A stretch of 64,000 nucleotides of DNA from JAWKTV01 sp041398905 (GTDB lineage Bacteria > Planctomycetota > Planctomycetia > Planctomycetales > Planctomycetaceae): NCBI GenBank assembly GCA_041398905.1, contig JAWKTV010000009.1, forward strand, positions 62,001 through 126,000, written 5' to 3'. Position 1 is the first letter of the stretch; each line of letters starts with the position of its first letter. Positions 18,476 through 28,404 of this stretch are shown one piece after another. The position numbers and the translations under genes were made by a program. The notes under the pieces were generated by a model that was given only the letters and a program-made list of their open reading frames with translations, did not search any database and was not told the DNA's origin.

Positions 18476-19311
18476 GTACGGGCACTGTCACACCTCCGAC
18501 GACAGGCTGGCTGCTGCCGGCCTGGTCACTCACCTCCCGGGAGGTCGTGCGGTTCCTCAGACAGCGGTCGCGACTCATCGGCGCGCTGGCTCAGCCGGCG
18601 ATCTTCTGGATCCGGTTCGGCACGGGTCTTTCGGGATCGTTTCGGATGCCCGGAGCGGGGGACGGGTTGGCCTATCAGGTCTATTTCCTGCCGGGCATCG
18701 TGGCGATGATCGTCATGTTCACGGCGATCTTCTCCGCGATCTCGGTCATCCAGGATCGCGATGCGGGATTCCTGCAAGGTGTGCTCGCCTCGCCGGCTCC
18801 CCGCACGGCGATCGTGCTCGGCAAGCTCGGTGGCGGCAGCCTGCTCGCCGTGGGACAGGGACTACTGTTCATCGCCGTGGCGCCGCTGCTCGCCTATGTC
18901 GGCCTCGCGCCGCACATCCCGTTGCCGACCTCGCCGCTGGCATGGCTGGGCATCGTGGCGATGCTCACGCTGATGGCCGTGGGCCTGTGCGGGCTCGGCT
19001 ACTTCTTCGCCTGGCGGCTCGAAAGCGTGCAAGGCTTTCACGCGATCATGAGCGTGTTACTGTTTCCCATGTGGCTGCTGTCCGGAGCGTTCTTCCCAGC
19101 CAATGGGAGCGGCTGGCTCGCCTGGATCATCCGCGTTAATCCGCTGACCTACACCGTCGCCGGTCTGCGGCACGCGATGGCGACGGCACCGGAACAGACC
19201 GCGGGCCTGCCCGCCGCGGCAACCTGCATCGGCGTCAGTCTGCTGTTCGCCGCCGCGTGCGTCGCGATCGATGTGGTCATCACCCGCCGCGGTGGCACGA
19301 CAGGCGGTTGA
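18472..19311 (+). CDS. ABC-2 type transporter permease
   Basis: 279 residues with six predicted membrane segments. Typical ABC-2/DrrB-like features are the N-terminal REVVRFLRQRSRLIGAL, QDRDAGFLQGVLASPAPRTAI, FPMWLLSGAFFPANG, and the C-terminal NPLTYTVAGLRHAMA. It would need an ATP-binding partner, but no ABC ATPase is encoded within 10 kb on either side. Last gene of the overlapping nadD-GT-C-permease group. The substrate (drug, polysaccharide or lipid) is undetermined. Confidence 0.9.
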   Translation: MSTGTVTPPTTGWLLPAWSLTSREVVRFLRQRSRLIGALAQPAIFWIRFGTGLSGSFRMPGAGDGLAYQVYFLPGIVAMIVMFTAIFSAISVIQDRDAGFLQGVLASPAPRTAIVLGKLGGGSLLAVGQGLLFIAVAPLLAYVGLAPHIPLPTSPLAWLGIVAMLTLMAVGLCGLGYFFAWRLESVQGFHAIMSVLLFPMWLLSGAFFPANGSGWLAWIIRVNPLTYTVAGLRHAMATAPEQTAGLPAAATCIGVSLLFAAACVAIDVVITRRGGTTGG

Positions 19312-19384
19312 CAGAGCGGCCCCACCGGGGTGGGCGGTCGTCGCGTGTCAGCCGGCCGTCGCGCCACCGCATCGATGGCCCCGA

Positions 19385-20512
19385 TCACAACGGTTCCAGC
19401 CAGCTCGGCACCTCCTGGGCGGCGGAGTCCGGCAGAATCGAACGGAGTTCGTTCTGCAGGCTCGAAGGCAGTTGTGGAGCGGTGCGGGTGCGGGGCTGCA
19501 GGAAGGACGCCGCCGCGTCGGCAGGGGAGGCGGAATAGGGGTGTTCCCAATTCGACGCCGGCAGCACCTCGCGCGTGATGGCACCGATGATCTCTTGAGT
19601 GACGTTTGTCGATTGGCCCGCGATCTCGCCGTAGGTCGGTTCGGTCGCGGCGGCAGGTGGCGTGGCTACGCCGGCTGGCGATGACGTTTCCGCCGCGACT
19701 TGCGGCAGGCTGGGCTGCCACGAGTTAAAGAAGTCACGCGCCTGCACCGCCGTGTCCGCGACCGGCTTCAGTGATTCGGTTTGAGTCAGCGACTGCGCCT
19801 CCGCGGCGAGCCGCTGGGTGACCGCCGTCTGAATGGTCGGGTGGATGCCCGGCTCGCTCACCGGCTGCGATGGCGCCGCGGCCGCGCGGTCGTCGGGACC
19901 AACCGACGCCGGGACGGTCGGAACGCCAAGACTCGGCGTGAACACTGGCGTTTCGCGGACCCGTTCGAGCGGTCGAGATTCCAGCGGGGCGGCGGTGCCC
20001 GATTGCTCCGCCTGGAGTTGCCGAGCGAGACGACCGAGGAGCGAATCGTCAGCGGCCTGCGGGGCGCTCGACTGCGCGGCCATCGTCGCTTGCGGCACGG
20101 AGCCGTGCGGCATTCCGGCCGAGGTGGATTGCGCTGAGTCGAAGATGATGGGGGGCTGCGCGGGCAGCACTGGGCCACCCGTGCCGAACATCGGTCCCTG
20201 AACCCCAAAGGACGGCGCATCGGACGGCGTTCCGAACAGCGCGTCGCCGGCTTGCGTCGCCAACGGCGCCGCATTGCCCAGCATCAGTTCGGATCGCTCG
20301 GCGGCGACGAGCGCCTCCGCGACGTCCGGGTAGTCGGTCCACTGCGTCGCGTCCCAGCCGCGAACGTCAACATACGCGGTGCTGAGCTGAGCCGGGTGGG
20401 TTCGCTGGACCACTTCCAGTCCGCTGGCGTGATGGACGATGTGATAGTGCTGGGTGAAGAAGATCGCACCTCCCCCCAGAGCCGCGCCGCAAATCAGATG
20501 CTTCATACTCAT
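19385..20512 (-). CDS. Hypothetical membrane-anchored, low-complexity protein
   Basis: 375 residues. Good ribosome binding site (GGAGAGG) upstream of the ATG at 20512. The N terminus has one hydrophobic segment (HLICGAALGGGAIFFTQHY), followed by a short folded-looking part and then a long Pro/Ala/Ser/Thr/Gln-rich region that looks disordered. A short conserved-looking C-terminal part (SSLQNELRSILPDSAAQEV) ends the protein. No domain recognised. Confidence 0.65.
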   Translation of the reverse strand: MSMKHLICGAALGGGAIFFTQHYHIVHHASGLEVVQRTHPAQLSTAYVDVRGWDATQWTDYPDVAEALVAAERSELMLGNAAPLATQAGDALFGTPSDAPSFGVQGPMFGTGGPVLPAQPPIIFDSAQSTSAGMPHGSVPQATMAAQSSAPQAADDSLLGRLARQLQAEQSGTAAPLESRPLERVRETPVFTPSLGVPTVPASVGPDDRAAAAPSQPVSEPGIHPTIQTAVTQRLAAEAQSLTQTESLKPVADTAVQARDFFNSWQPSLPQVAAETSSPAGVATPPAAATEPTYGEIAGQSTNVTQEIIGAITREVLPASNWEHPYSASPADAAASFLQPRTRTAPQLPSSLQNELRSILPDSAAQEVPSWLEPL

Positions 20513-20786
20513 GTGTCACCTCTCCAAATGACGTTCGCGAGGCAACCTCCACCGGCCGATGTCGACCGTCGGGACTGCCTGCAACGCTATCACCTGAGCC
20601 GGTGAACGAGACGAAAAGCGGGCGCCGCCAGACAGCTTTTGCGGACGTGATCGCCCCGGTGACGCGAGAGTTTTCGCGATCGGCTTGATGGTTGTGACCG
20701 CGAGAGTCTCCCGCAGCTTGCCTGACCCGACCGCTTGTGACCGCCCGCTACGTACTGCGCGACGAAGCTCCGCGAGCGGCGCGCGA
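20513..20786. other. Spacer between pntA and the hypothetical gene
   Basis: 274 bases without a gene I can support. It contains several GC-rich partial inverted repeats and the ribosome binding site of the downstream gene. No PntAB/PntB coding sequence is present here, although one might be expected after pntA. Confidence 0.4.
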
Positions 20787-22055
20787 TTAGGGGCTTTCGG
20801 CGGGTGGGGACTCCGGCTCGTCACCAGCGAGCGGAATCGTCTCCCGCGGCGGAGTCGGCTCCGGGACCGCCGCCGGGGCCGGCTGCGGAGCAGCGACCGG
20901 CGCGATCTTGGGCAGACCCGCGAGTTCGCGGACGAACGGGTGCAGCACCTCCCCATCCTTCGCGACCAGCATTCCAGCAATCACTTCGTCCTGCATATTG
21001 AAGATGATCTTGCCGTCATTCAGCAACAGCTTGAGGAACGTCGTGACGTTGTTTGAGAACATTTGACTGGCGTGCTTGGGGAGATCGCTGGGGACGTTCA
21101 TCGGCCCGATGATCGTCACGCCATCGACGACGCAGGTCTCGCCCGGCCGCGTCAGCTCGCAGTTGCCGCCGCGTTCCGCGGCGAGGTACACGACGACCGA
21201 GCCAGCCGGCATCGCCGCCACCATCTCCTTCGTCAGCAGGGTCGGAGCCTTCTTGCCCGGGACGGCGGCGGTGGTGATGACGACATCGAAGTCGCGGACC
21301 ACCTCGGTCATCAGCTCCCGCTGCTTGCGGTAGAACTCTTCACCCATCGCGCGGGCATAGCCCCCTTCGCCGGTGCCGCTCTCGATATCGAGCACGACGA
21401 ACTTGCCGCCGAGGCTCTCGACCTGCTCCTTCGTTTCCGGTCGCAGGTCGTACGCATGGACGACCGCGCCGAGTCGCTTGGCCGAGGCGATGGCCTGCAT
21501 CCCCGCGACGCCGACTCCCAGCACGAGCACCTTGGCCGGAGCGAGCGTGCCAGCCGCGGTCATCATCATCGGAAACATCTGCGGCGCGTGATTAGCCGCG
21601 ATGAGCACCGCCTTGTAACCGGCGAGCGTCGCCATGGATGACAGAACGTCAATGCTCTGCGCCCGCGTGATCCGGGGAACGAGTTCCAGCGAAATGATCG
21701 CCGCACCCGTGCCAGCAAGCTTGACCATCGCCCCTGCGTCGCTGAGCGGGTCGCACTGAGCGATCAGGCATTGTCCCGCTTTGAGGCGGGCGAGGTCGGC
21801 CTGGCCGGCCTCCGGGTTCGCCGTCGCCGCCCGCACCTGCACGATCAGGTCGGCCGATTCGAGCAACTCACCCCGGTCATCGATGATCCTTGCACCTGCG
21901 GCGGTGTAGTCGTCGTCGGTGAAGCCGGCTTTGACGCCGGCCCCGCGTTCCACCAGCACCTCGGCCCCCAGCTTCGACAGCGGCTTGAGCGAGGCGGGCA
22001 CGATGGCGACACGGCGTTCACCAGGGAACGTCTCGGCGGGAACGGCTATCTTCAT
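20787..22055 (-). CDS. pntA: NAD(P) transhydrogenase subunit alpha, domain I
   Basis: 422 residues. It matches the NAD(H)-binding domain I of proton-translocating transhydrogenase, of the short split type (alpha-1): KIAVPAETFPGERRVAIVP, VLVERGAG, GAAIISLELVPRITRAQSID, the Rossmann motif VLVLGVGVAGMQAI, YARAMGEEF, VITTAAVPGKKAP and DLPKHASQMFSNN. Alanine dehydrogenase is related, but the RAQSID mobile-loop region and DLPKHAS motif favour PntA. A Pro/Glu-rich tail replaces the transmembrane part. The partner subunits (PntAB, PntB) are not in the window. Confidence 0.88.
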   Translation of the reverse strand: MKIAVPAETFPGERRVAIVPASLKPLSKLGAEVLVERGAGVKAGFTDDDYTAAGARIIDDRGELLESADLIVQVRAATANPEAGQADLARLKAGQCLIAQCDPLSDAGAMVKLAGTGAAIISLELVPRITRAQSIDVLSSMATLAGYKAVLIAANHAPQMFPMMMTAAGTLAPAKVLVLGVGVAGMQAIASAKRLGAVVHAYDLRPETKEQVESLGGKFVVLDIESGTGEGGYARAMGEEFYRKQRELMTEVVRDFDVVITTAAVPGKKAPTLLTKEMVAAMPAGSVVVYLAAERGGNCELTRPGETCVVDGVTIIGPMNVPSDLPKHASQMFSNNVTTFLKLLLNDGKIIFNMQDEVIAGMLVAKDGEVLHPFVRELAGLPKIAPVAAPQPAPAAVPEPTPPRETIPLAGDEPESPPAESP

Positions 22056-22239
22056 GGCGTCGCGGGGATGTGTGGAGTGTCGCCCGGCTGGGCTGATGAG
22101 TGTTCAGTGGGTGATCGCGAGGCTCATGATCGCGGCCCCGGCCTGACGTGGCGGGACGCAACGTCGCGGCCGGTCTGCGGGAGGCGAGCGTCAACCGACC
22201 GTCACGGATGGCGTCGCCCCGCCCCCTCGACCTAAGTCG

Positions 22240-24399
22240 TCACTGGCCTGGCAACCACAACTTCTTCGAGTCGCCACCGCTGGAGGCTTGCTGAGTCCAA
22301 TCACCACCAGCCGTGACGATCGATGTCTCCCACGGCGGATCGATCCGCATTTCCTCGACGAATCGCGTGAGCTGTTCCCGCAAACGCGGCAACTTCGGCC
22401 CGTAGGTTTCCCACAGTTCGACCAGAATACCATTGAGTGACTCGACCGGCTGAGACTCGGCTCGCAGCCGCAGCTCACGCATCTTCACGAGCATCTTCGA
22501 TTCGAAGGCGTACTCGGCGCCGGAGTCGATCAGCGTGTAGGCCTCGTCGTTCCAGCGGAGCGCGTCCTCGAACTGGCGGGCATCCGTGCAGACGGCGGAG
22601 AGCGCCTGCACCGTGGACTGGCGATTCATCGTCCAATGCGTGCCGGCGGGCGGATCAACCGGGCCGCGACGACACCACTCCTCCAACGCCGCCCGGAACA
22701 TTCGCTGATTCGAGAACGTCCGCAACTGACGGAGCAGGTTGTCGAGTTGCGGATCGCTCAGCTTCGTCGGATCCGCTGAGTACAGATCGAGCACGGAATA
22801 GAGTTCGTCGCCCCTCGGCTCGTCCCCCTGAATCGCGGGTTCGAGTGGCGGAAGCTGCAGACGCTCCCACAGTTGCTGGAAAGGCGCGATGCGGCGACGG
22901 ACTTCGGCGAAGGCGTCGAAGTTGATGAGCGCCGCGGCCAGCGGTACACGCAGAGACGCGTCGCCCGCCGCCTGCTGAGGTGATTTGCCGCCAAGCGCGG
23001 TTTGAGGGCTGTTCAGCCAGCCGTTTTCGGCAACCCAGTTCCAGTGGCCATCCAGAATCCCCGTCCGCACCGGCCCCGAGACGCCCCCGGGAACGTAGTA
23101 GTTTCGATGCAAAGGGAGCTCGTCCCGAGCGATCCAGCCGAGGTTGTGCTGATGACTGTCCTCGGCGGTTTCATCGCCTTGCTCGAACGGCTTCAACAGG
23201 CCGTCCGCCGCTTCCATCGCCTGCGCCACGACCGCATCGAGCTGCGGACCCTGCAGCCCGGTCAGCACTGCGGTGGCCGGCTCATCGTCATCCGGCGAGG
23301 CATCGAACAACATGACCCGGCCGTTGTACAACGGCACGGTATCGACCGTCAGTGAATCGAACTCGTCACGCGGGGGCATCGGCCGATCGAGCACCAGATA
23401 GAGCGCGGCCGCTTGATCCCGCTGCTGCGCGAGACTGGGGTCGTCCTTGTCGCGGAAGAACAGCGGATGTTCGTCCAGTCGCGACAACAACAGCGACAGC
23501 GACGACACCTCGAACCGTCGCGCCTGCATCGGCAACGCGCGCTCCGGGGTCCGCTGCTCTTGAATCTGTGCGAGCGACTCACATTCGACGGCCGCATTGA
23601 AATTGTCGCCGTACAACTCGGCGGCTCGATGCAGGTGAGTTGCCGAGCGCGCCCCGTCGCCATCGTAGGCACGGAACAGGCCGAGCAGTCGCTGCAGGTC
23701 GCCGCTCTCGGGGACCTGCGTGGCGATCTCGTCCAGAATGTCGGCAGCTTCCTCCCAGCAGGCCAGCAGACTCAGGCGGCGCGCCTTCTCGAACTGCTCA
23801 CGCTGAGCCGCCGGCGGCTCCCATTTGGGGAGATGATGACCGCCTCGCAACAGCGGAGGAATCGACGCGTCGGCGTCGAACTCGATCAGCGATCGAATGA
23901 TCCGCTCACGCTCGGACGTGGCGCCGGCCGCCCGCAGAGCCAGCATGATATGCGCCCGGGTCGCCAGGTAGTTCTCATGTTGCAGATGGTACGACGCCAG
24001 CGCCTCCATCAGGATGGCGACCAGCATCGGGTTATCGGCGACGCTCCGCTTGAAGGCCCGGTGCATCGCCTTCTTCGCCTGCGGCAGGCCATCCGCCAGC
24101 AACGAAGCGTAGGCGTACAGCGCGTTGGCGCGGGGATGATCCGGATGGTCCTTGAGAAACCGCACGAGCGTCAGCTTCGCCGGCTTGAGTTCGTTTTGCT
24201 GCAGATGGATCGAGGCCCGCGTGCAGGCGATCCACGGATTGTCCGGATGCTGCTGATTCAGCTTATCCAGATGCTGCATCGCCATTTCGGGTTGGTTGTC
24301 CTGCAGCCGGTCGATCTTCTCCATCTCGGGGACGATCTTGATGCAGCAGAATTTGACCTTTTTTCCGCTGCCGCAGGGGCATGGTTGATACGCATCCAT
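22240..24399 (-). CDS. SEC-C zinc motif protein with helical-repeat (TPR-like) body
   Basis: About 719 residues from the ATG at 24399; the upstream frame extension to 24732 has no similarity. The N terminus MDAYQPCPCGSGKKVKFCC is a SEC-C zinc finger, as found at the C terminus of SecA and in many accessory proteins. The rest is mostly helical with TPR-like spacing (for example DHPDHPRANALYAYASLLADG). Planctomycetes encode several such proteins; the function is unknown. It is transcribed divergently from truD. Confidence 0.75.
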   Translation of the reverse strand: MDAYQPCPCGSGKKVKFCCIKIVPEMEKIDRLQDNQPEMAMQHLDKLNQQHPDNPWIACTRASIHLQQNELKPAKLTLVRFLKDHPDHPRANALYAYASLLADGLPQAKKAMHRAFKRSVADNPMLVAILMEALASYHLQHENYLATRAHIMLALRAAGATSERERIIRSLIEFDADASIPPLLRGGHHLPKWEPPAAQREQFEKARRLSLLACWEEAADILDEIATQVPESGDLQRLLGLFRAYDGDGARSATHLHRAAELYGDNFNAAVECESLAQIQEQRTPERALPMQARRFEVSSLSLLLSRLDEHPLFFRDKDDPSLAQQRDQAAALYLVLDRPMPPRDEFDSLTVDTVPLYNGRVMLFDASPDDDEPATAVLTGLQGPQLDAVVAQAMEAADGLLKPFEQGDETAEDSHQHNLGWIARDELPLHRNYYVPGGVSGPVRTGILDGHWNWVAENGWLNSPQTALGGKSPQQAAGDASLRVPLAAALINFDAFAEVRRRIAPFQQLWERLQLPPLEPAIQGDEPRGDELYSVLDLYSADPTKLSDPQLDNLLRQLRTFSNQRMFRAALEEWCRRGPVDPPAGTHWTMNRQSTVQALSAVCTDARQFEDALRWNDEAYTLIDSGAEYAFESKMLVKMRELRLRAESQPVESLNGILVELWETYGPKLPRLREQLTRFVEEMRIDPPWETSIVTAGGDWTQQASSGGDSKKLWLPGQ

Positions 24400-24749
24400 G
24401 GCCAGATTGATCCTTGGTAGGTTGACGTTCAAGAAGCGGCGTGAACGGCCGCTCGAAGCCCATCCCGTCGCCGCCGACAGGGGTCGGCCGCGCTCCGGGG
24501 ATGGGCGGTGTATTCGGTTGCGAATGAATGTACTGGAATCAGGGGGGGATTCCCAATCCGATGAACATCGGGTCGGTCCGCCCCACCGCCGCCGACCAAC
24601 GCTGCGCCGCACGGTCCAAAATCGTCGCCGCCGCTGCGATGGTTGCTCACAGGTTTCATCACGGTGCACTAGAATCGCGGGCAACTGGCTTTGGTTCGCG
24701 GCGGTGGACGCCCGGCCGACAGACACGTGCAATCGGATGGGACATCGGC
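24400..24749. other. Divergent spacer between the SEC-C gene and truD
   Basis: 350 bases. The truD frame is open through part of it (from 24528), but that extension has no TruD similarity. No convincing -35/-10 pair or operator was found by eye. Confidence 0.4.
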
Positions 24750-25919
24750 GTGAAGGTCAAGCGGCTGCCGGAGGACTTCTGTGTCGAGGAACTCAGCGGA
24801 GTGGAGCCCGCCGATGTCGGCCGTTACGCGCTGTACCGGCTGCGGAAAACCTCCGTCACCACGCTCGATGCCGTCGCCGAGATTCAGCGCCGGCTCAAGT
24901 TGTCGCGGCAGCAGCTCAGTTGGGGGGGGCTCAAGGACCGGCACGCCGTCACCACCCAGTTCCTCACCATTGATGGCGGTCCATCGAGGGGCTTCGTGCA
25001 AGGGCAATGGAAGCTCGAATACCTGGGCCGTACCTCGGCACCGTTCGGCCCGGCGGACATTCTCGGAAATCGATTCCAACTCCGGCTGCGTTCCCTCGAG
25101 TCCGAGGAGATCGAGTTCGCACAGCGCGAGCTGCCGCTGATCGCCCGCAACGGACTGGCGAACTACTTTGACGATCAGCGATTCGGGTCACGGGCCGAGA
25201 CGGGCGTTTTCGTCGCCGAACCCTGGCTGCGGGGAGACTATGAGTCGGCCCTGAAGCTCGCCTTCGCGGAGCCGTACTTCGGCGATCACGCGCGGGAGAA
25301 GCAGCAAAAGACGCTGCTGACCCGGCATTGGGGCGACTGGGCGAAGTGCCAGGAACTGCTCGCGCGATCGCATCGACGCAGCATCGTCACTTTTCTCAAT
25401 GATCGTCCTGGCGACTACCGGGGTGCCTGGCAGCGGGTGAACGCCGACCTCCGCAGTCTGTACCTCGCCGCGTTTCAAAGTCATCTCTGGAACCAGATCC
25501 TCTCGAGGGTCATCGTCGACGTCTCGGCAGGTGCGACCGGTCGGCCCGTTGAACTCGCGACCGGTGAGCACGCGGGGATCGGCGAGTTGGACGACGCCCA
25601 GCGCACGCGGCTCCGCGCCCTGTCGATTCCGTTGCCCTCCGCACGATTGAAGGCCGAGGAGATCGCCGACGAATGGTTGCGAACGCAGATCGAATCGACG
25701 CTCGCCCAGCTCGGCTGGACGCTGCCGGAACTCAAGGTCAAGCACACCCGCGACAGCTTCTTCTCGAAGGGAGAGCGAGCAGCGATCATTCAGCCCGCCG
25801 GCCTTGACTGGGAGGTCGCCGACGATGAACTGCACGTTGGCCGTCAGCGGCTGGACCTGACATTCGAATTGCCTCGGGGCAGCTACGCGACCATGCTCGT
25901 GAAGCGCATTACGCGGTAA
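24750..25919 (+). CDS. truD: tRNA pseudouridine(13) synthase
   Basis: About 389 residues from the GTG at 24750, where similarity begins (VKVKRLPEDFCVEEL). The TruD family marks are the catalytic-Asp motif WGGLKDRHAVTTQ, the motif NGLANYFDDQRFGS, the insertion domain, and the C-terminal motif PAGLDWEVADDELHVG. It modifies U13 in certain tRNAs. Most bacteria with truD have a shorter protein of about 350 residues; this one is slightly longer. It is followed by a small membrane-protein gene on the same strand. Confidence 0.92.
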   Translation: MKVKRLPEDFCVEELSGVEPADVGRYALYRLRKTSVTTLDAVAEIQRRLKLSRQQLSWGGLKDRHAVTTQFLTIDGGPSRGFVQGQWKLEYLGRTSAPFGPADILGNRFQLRLRSLESEEIEFAQRELPLIARNGLANYFDDQRFGSRAETGVFVAEPWLRGDYESALKLAFAEPYFGDHAREKQQKTLLTRHWGDWAKCQELLARSHRRSIVTFLNDRPGDYRGAWQRVNADLRSLYLAAFQSHLWNQILSRVIVDVSAGATGRPVELATGEHAGIGELDDAQRTRLRALSIPLPSARLKAEEIADEWLRTQIESTLAQLGWTLPELKVKHTRDSFFSKGERAAIIQPAGLDWEVADDELHVGRQRLDLTFELPRGSYATMLVKRITR

Positions 25920-26050
25920 ACTGGCGATTGGCGCGATGCAGCCGCTGAGGCTGCCTGCCCTTGCACTCGCAGATGCCGACGAACTGCACTGATCCGAGTC
26001 ACGAGTGGCTGACAGCCGAAGCCGCCCGACAAGCGATCATTCTTTCCACG

Positions 26051-26530
26051 ATGGGCCTGCAACCGATCATCGACTGGCTGTCGACTCACCGCACGCTGAT
26101 GTGGTGGTCGGGCGGACTGTCGATCGTGACCTTTGTCGGTACGCTGATCGCGGTGCCGGTGCTGCTGGTGAAGATGCCTCCGGACTACTTCGTACGGGAG
26201 ACACTCAAGCCTCCGGGGGAGCACTGGTTCCCCTGGCTGCTCCGCAAGGTGCTCAAGAACTTCGCGGGGCTGATCCTGCTGATGATGGGGATCGCGATGC
26301 TGGTGCTCCCCGGCCAGGGGGTGCTGACGATACTGATCGGGCTGACGCTGCTCGACTTTCCGGGCAAGCGATCGTTCGAATTGATGCTGGTCCGGCAGCG
26401 TCCAGTGCTGCGGAGCATCAACTGGATTCGTCGCCGCCGCGGCCGACAACCCGTGCAGGTGGAAGCGCCGCCGGACTCCGACGAACGTGAACCCGGCAGC
26501 CCGACTGGTCAGCAAACTACCGCCGAATGA
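26051..26530 (+). CDS. PGPGW-like small membrane protein
   Basis: About 159 residues from the ATG at 26051; the frame is open from 25961. Two hydrophobic segments (around SIVTFVGTLIAVPVLLV and LILLMMGIAMLVLPG), then a PGQGVLTILIGLTLLDFPGK stretch that resembles the putative transmembrane PGPGW family. A basic tail follows. Function unknown. It is convergent with the L,D-transpeptidase gene, overlapping it by 14 bases. Confidence 0.65.
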   Translation: MGLQPIIDWLSTHRTLMWWSGGLSIVTFVGTLIAVPVLLVKMPPDYFVRETLKPPGEHWFPWLLRKVLKNFAGLILLMMGIAMLVLPGQGVLTILIGLTLLDFPGKRSFELMLVRQRPVLRSINWIRRRRGRQPVQVEAPPDSDEREPGSPTGQQTTAE

Positions 26531-27908
26531 CGACCTTCGAGCCGACGATCAGCAGGTCGTACAGGTCGGCGACATCCTGATTGCGAAGCCGGATGCAGCC
26601 CTGGGACTCCGCCCGGCCAATCGAATCTTCATTGATCGTCCCATGGATACCGTAGCTGTTGCCGATCGACAGCCAGTACTCGCCCAGCGGATTCGTGGGA
26701 TCATCGTGGGCGATGACGCCGTTCGGCCCGTAGTACGTCGGGTCTTCGAGCTTGTCTTCGACCGTGAACTCGCCGACGGGCGTCGAGTTGTCCTGACCGA
26801 TTCCGACCGGGAAGCTGGCGACGAAGTAGCCATGAGCGTGCACCGTCAGCCGGAAGTCCCGCAAATCGACAATCGCGTCGAACGGCCCCTGAATGACCTT
26901 CAGCGGCTTACCCGCCTGCACGCGGCGCGGATCGATCCGGTTCAGCTTGGCAAGATACTGCCAACTGATGCTGTACTGCGCGCGATCCCTTGCAGGACGT
27001 CGCCGGGCTGCACAACGTATGGGTCGAGGTAATGCGTTTGCGGCTGGAAGTAGATTCGCTGCGAAGTCTGCTCGATCCGCTCCTTCAGCTTCGGTCGCAG
27101 CTCGGGGTGTTCCCAGTACAGCGATGAAAGCTGGCGATGGGCCTCGACATCACGGCCCGCGTTGATGAGGCGGTCGATTTCCGCCCAGTCGATCTGCGGC
27201 GGGGCCTGGGCTTCCGGGTTGAAGGGCGTCGTGTCGCCGATGATCGCGACCTCCGGCCGCTCTTGCTCAACCTCCACTCCCGCCGCCTGTTGGATCACAC
27301 CCGCAGGCTGCTGGCCCCGCGAGGCTGGGGGCATGTTGCTTGAGACTTCGGGGACGCGATCGAACGTATCCGCCGGCACGAACTCCAGCGACGGGTTGCC
27401 GAATGGAGACGCCGATTGGCGATGCTGAGCAGCGGTGACTTGCGACGGATCGCGTTGGACTGAGGGTATGTTGTGCGCGATCTGCTGCACGCCGTCGAAC
27501 AGGTTCGACGGCACGTCTTCGGCGGGCGGTTGCGGGTTGATGAGGGCATGCGATTCCGGAGCGGATGCGCGGATGGACGCCAGGCCCGGCTCGGACTGTC
27601 CGCCCGGGAGCACAGCCTTGCCCGGACGGATCACGGGCAGATCGTTGTTGGCCTGAGCAGCTTCCGCGGCGGCGGCTTCCGCAGCGGCGGCTTCCGCAGC
27701 CTTGCGTTCTTCCTCCTTCACGCGCTGCTCGGAGTTCGGAGATGTTCAGTTGGTCGAGGTTGACCTCCGACTGAGCGACATCAACGGACTGATTGTTGGG
27801 ACCGGCCAGCCAGCCGAGCCGCCACGCGGTCGTCGCGCCAATGCAGCCGAGCACGAGAAACCAGAACCGAAACGACTGCAACGGATGCCGCGGTGAGGTG
27901 CGATACAT
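26517..27908 (-). CDS. LysM + YkuD L,D-transpeptidase, membrane-anchored (two frame breaks)
   Basis: Composite of about 463 residues. A perfect AAGGAGG site precedes the ATG at 27908. The order is an N-terminal membrane anchor (SFRFWFLVLGCIGATTAW), an Ala/Glu-rich coiled coil, a Pro-rich linker, a LysM domain (YVVQPGDVLQGIAR...YSISWQYLAKLN) and a YkuD catalytic domain with HGT and the SQGCIRL nucleophile motif. Frame breaks sit near 27740 (one extra base; repair gives SELEQRVKEEERK) and 26985 (one missing A; repair gives GIARKYSISWQ). It would cross-link or anchor peptidoglycan in the periplasm, which fits the now accepted presence of peptidoglycan in planctomycetes. Confidence 0.88.
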
Positions 27909-28033
27909 GTCGTTCCTCCTTGAACAGAAGTCGCGGGACGGCCGTCACTGGTCGCCACGAACTGAGACGTGAATTGGGAACAGGAAGCTGGCGGCTGGTC
28001 AACGCGAATGCTGACCAGCAGGATGCCCACCGG

Positions 28034-28246
28034 TCACGGAGCCGCTGGATCGCGGCGGGATGGGAGAGTGACAACTTCGGGTAACTCGGGATCGGGAACC
28101 GAGAAATACATCGTATCGCGGCCGTTCGGCTGCTGACCGTTGAGTTTGTACCAGTTGGATGGACGCATGTTGACCGGGAACCACTGGCAGCCAGAAAGGC
28201 CGCAAGTGAGCGCCAGCAGCAGCGTCATCAAGGTGTTGCGACTCAC
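28034..28246 (-). CDS. Small lipoprotein
   Basis: About 70 residues from the GTG at 28246, which has a GGAGG site nine bases upstream; the ATG at 28228 is an alternative. The signal peptide ends in the lipobox LSGC (VSRNTLMTLLLALTCGLSGC). The mature part is short and polar (NMRPSNWYKLNGQQPNGRD). It precedes the L,D-transpeptidase gene on the same strand by about 125 bases, so a shared envelope role is possible. No known family. Confidence 0.6.
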   Translation of the reverse strand: MSRNTLMTLLLALTCGLSGCQWFPVNMRPSNWYKLNGQQPNGRDTMYFSVPDPELPEVVTLPSRRDPAAP

Positions 28247-28404
28247 GGCGACGTGCCTCCGGGCCTTTCCATGCACAGGGGGTCTGTCATCGCGGCGGCG
28301 AAGCAGCCTCCGGGTGACATCGGCCCGGAATCTAGGCCGGTCCGACCGAAGTCGCCAAGCCCGCTTCGTCCAAACCGCAAAAACTGCCGCTATCGCGGGG
28401 CAGA

